NCBI GenBank assembly: GCA_026399445.1
Contig: JAPLRA010000076.1
Span: 10,423 to 15,831, forward strand
DNA length: 5,409 nt
Direction: 5' to 3'
Source: Sulfuritalea sp.
GTDB taxonomy: Bacteria; Pseudomonadota; Gammaproteobacteria; Burkholderiales; Rhodocyclaceae
This document shows positions 5,285 through 5,409 of this stretch, one piece after another. A model generated the notes under the pieces. It saw only the letters and a program-made list of their open reading frames with translations, ran no database searches and was not told the origin of the DNA. Positions within the stretch are counted from its first letter, which is position 1; every line of letters begins with the position of its first letter. A program made the translations under genes and the position numbers.

Positions 5285-5409
5285 TCAGGCCTTTTGCGCC
5301 AGCCACTGCTTGCCCGCATTCAGGTCGTCGCGGGCGTCGGCCGGATTGGCTCCCGTCAGGGGAATGCCGAGGCTGGAGAGCAGGGTCAGCATTTCGGGCA
5401 GGGGCTTGT
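5285..5409 (-). CDS. C-terminal 40 residues of the upstream gene, candidate antitoxin (partial)
   Basis: Only the 3' end is inside the window. It reads KPLPEMLTLLSSLGIPLTGA, then NPADARDDLNAGKQWLAQKA, then TGA. I do not recognise the family, and it does not look like the usual UPF0175 C-terminus. Position (immediately upstream of, and three bases from, a DUF3368 toxin-like gene on the same strand) makes an antitoxin role plausible. It is in the same reading frame as the PIN gene, separated by TGA-CGC-TTG. The coding frame is supported by GC-rich third positions and by the tight spacing. Confidence 0.6.
   Translation of the reverse strand, partial: KPLPEMLTLLSSLGIPLTGANPADARDDLNAGKQWLAQKA

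Overview
The window looks like a chromosomal segment of a GC-rich proteobacterium, most likely a betaproteobacterium. The basis is the ffh protein sequence, the divergent ypjD and yfjD/corB-type genes beside it (the E. coli chromosome has the same three genes together), and codon use rich in G/C at third positions. The order within the Betaproteobacteria cannot be fixed from the sequence; Rhodocyclales is only a guess.

Layout. Positions 1-1542 carry two minus-strand membrane-protein genes that overlap by one base: a CcsA/YpjD-type cytochrome c assembly family protein and, downstream, a DUF21/CBS (CorB/HlyC/CorC-type) transporter running off the left edge. A 55-bp divergent gap leads to ffh (1598-2953, plus strand), the complete signal recognition particle GTPase. 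A short hairpin repeat follows ffh. The right end (4790-5409, minus strand) carries a DUF3368/PIN-type putative toxin and the 3' end of the gene before it, a candidate antitoxin by position.

Between the convergent 3' ends of ffh and the PIN gene lies the unusual part. Two 268-bp copies of a GC-rich, hairpin-containing repeat (3003-3270 and 4522-4789), about 94% identical by eye and in opposite orientation, bracket a 1251-bp AT-richer island. The island holds two minus-strand genes with good ribosome binding sites. The first encodes a 200-aa protein with a ribbon-helix-helix/SeqA-N-like N-terminus and an unrecognised C-terminal domain. The second encodes a 128-aa cysteine-rich lipoprotein. A good sigma70-type promoter with a perfect 7+1+7 palindrome across its -10 region sits before the first gene, suggesting autoregulation and a small two-gene operon.

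Housekeeping functions (protein targeting, cytochrome/membrane biology) therefore flank an apparently acquired cassette. The repeat pair, the composition shift, the self-contained promoter and the insertion point between convergent gene ends make the cassette the most interesting part of the window. No function can be assigned to it from sequence alone. I saw no tRNA, rRNA, CRISPR array or transposase gene.
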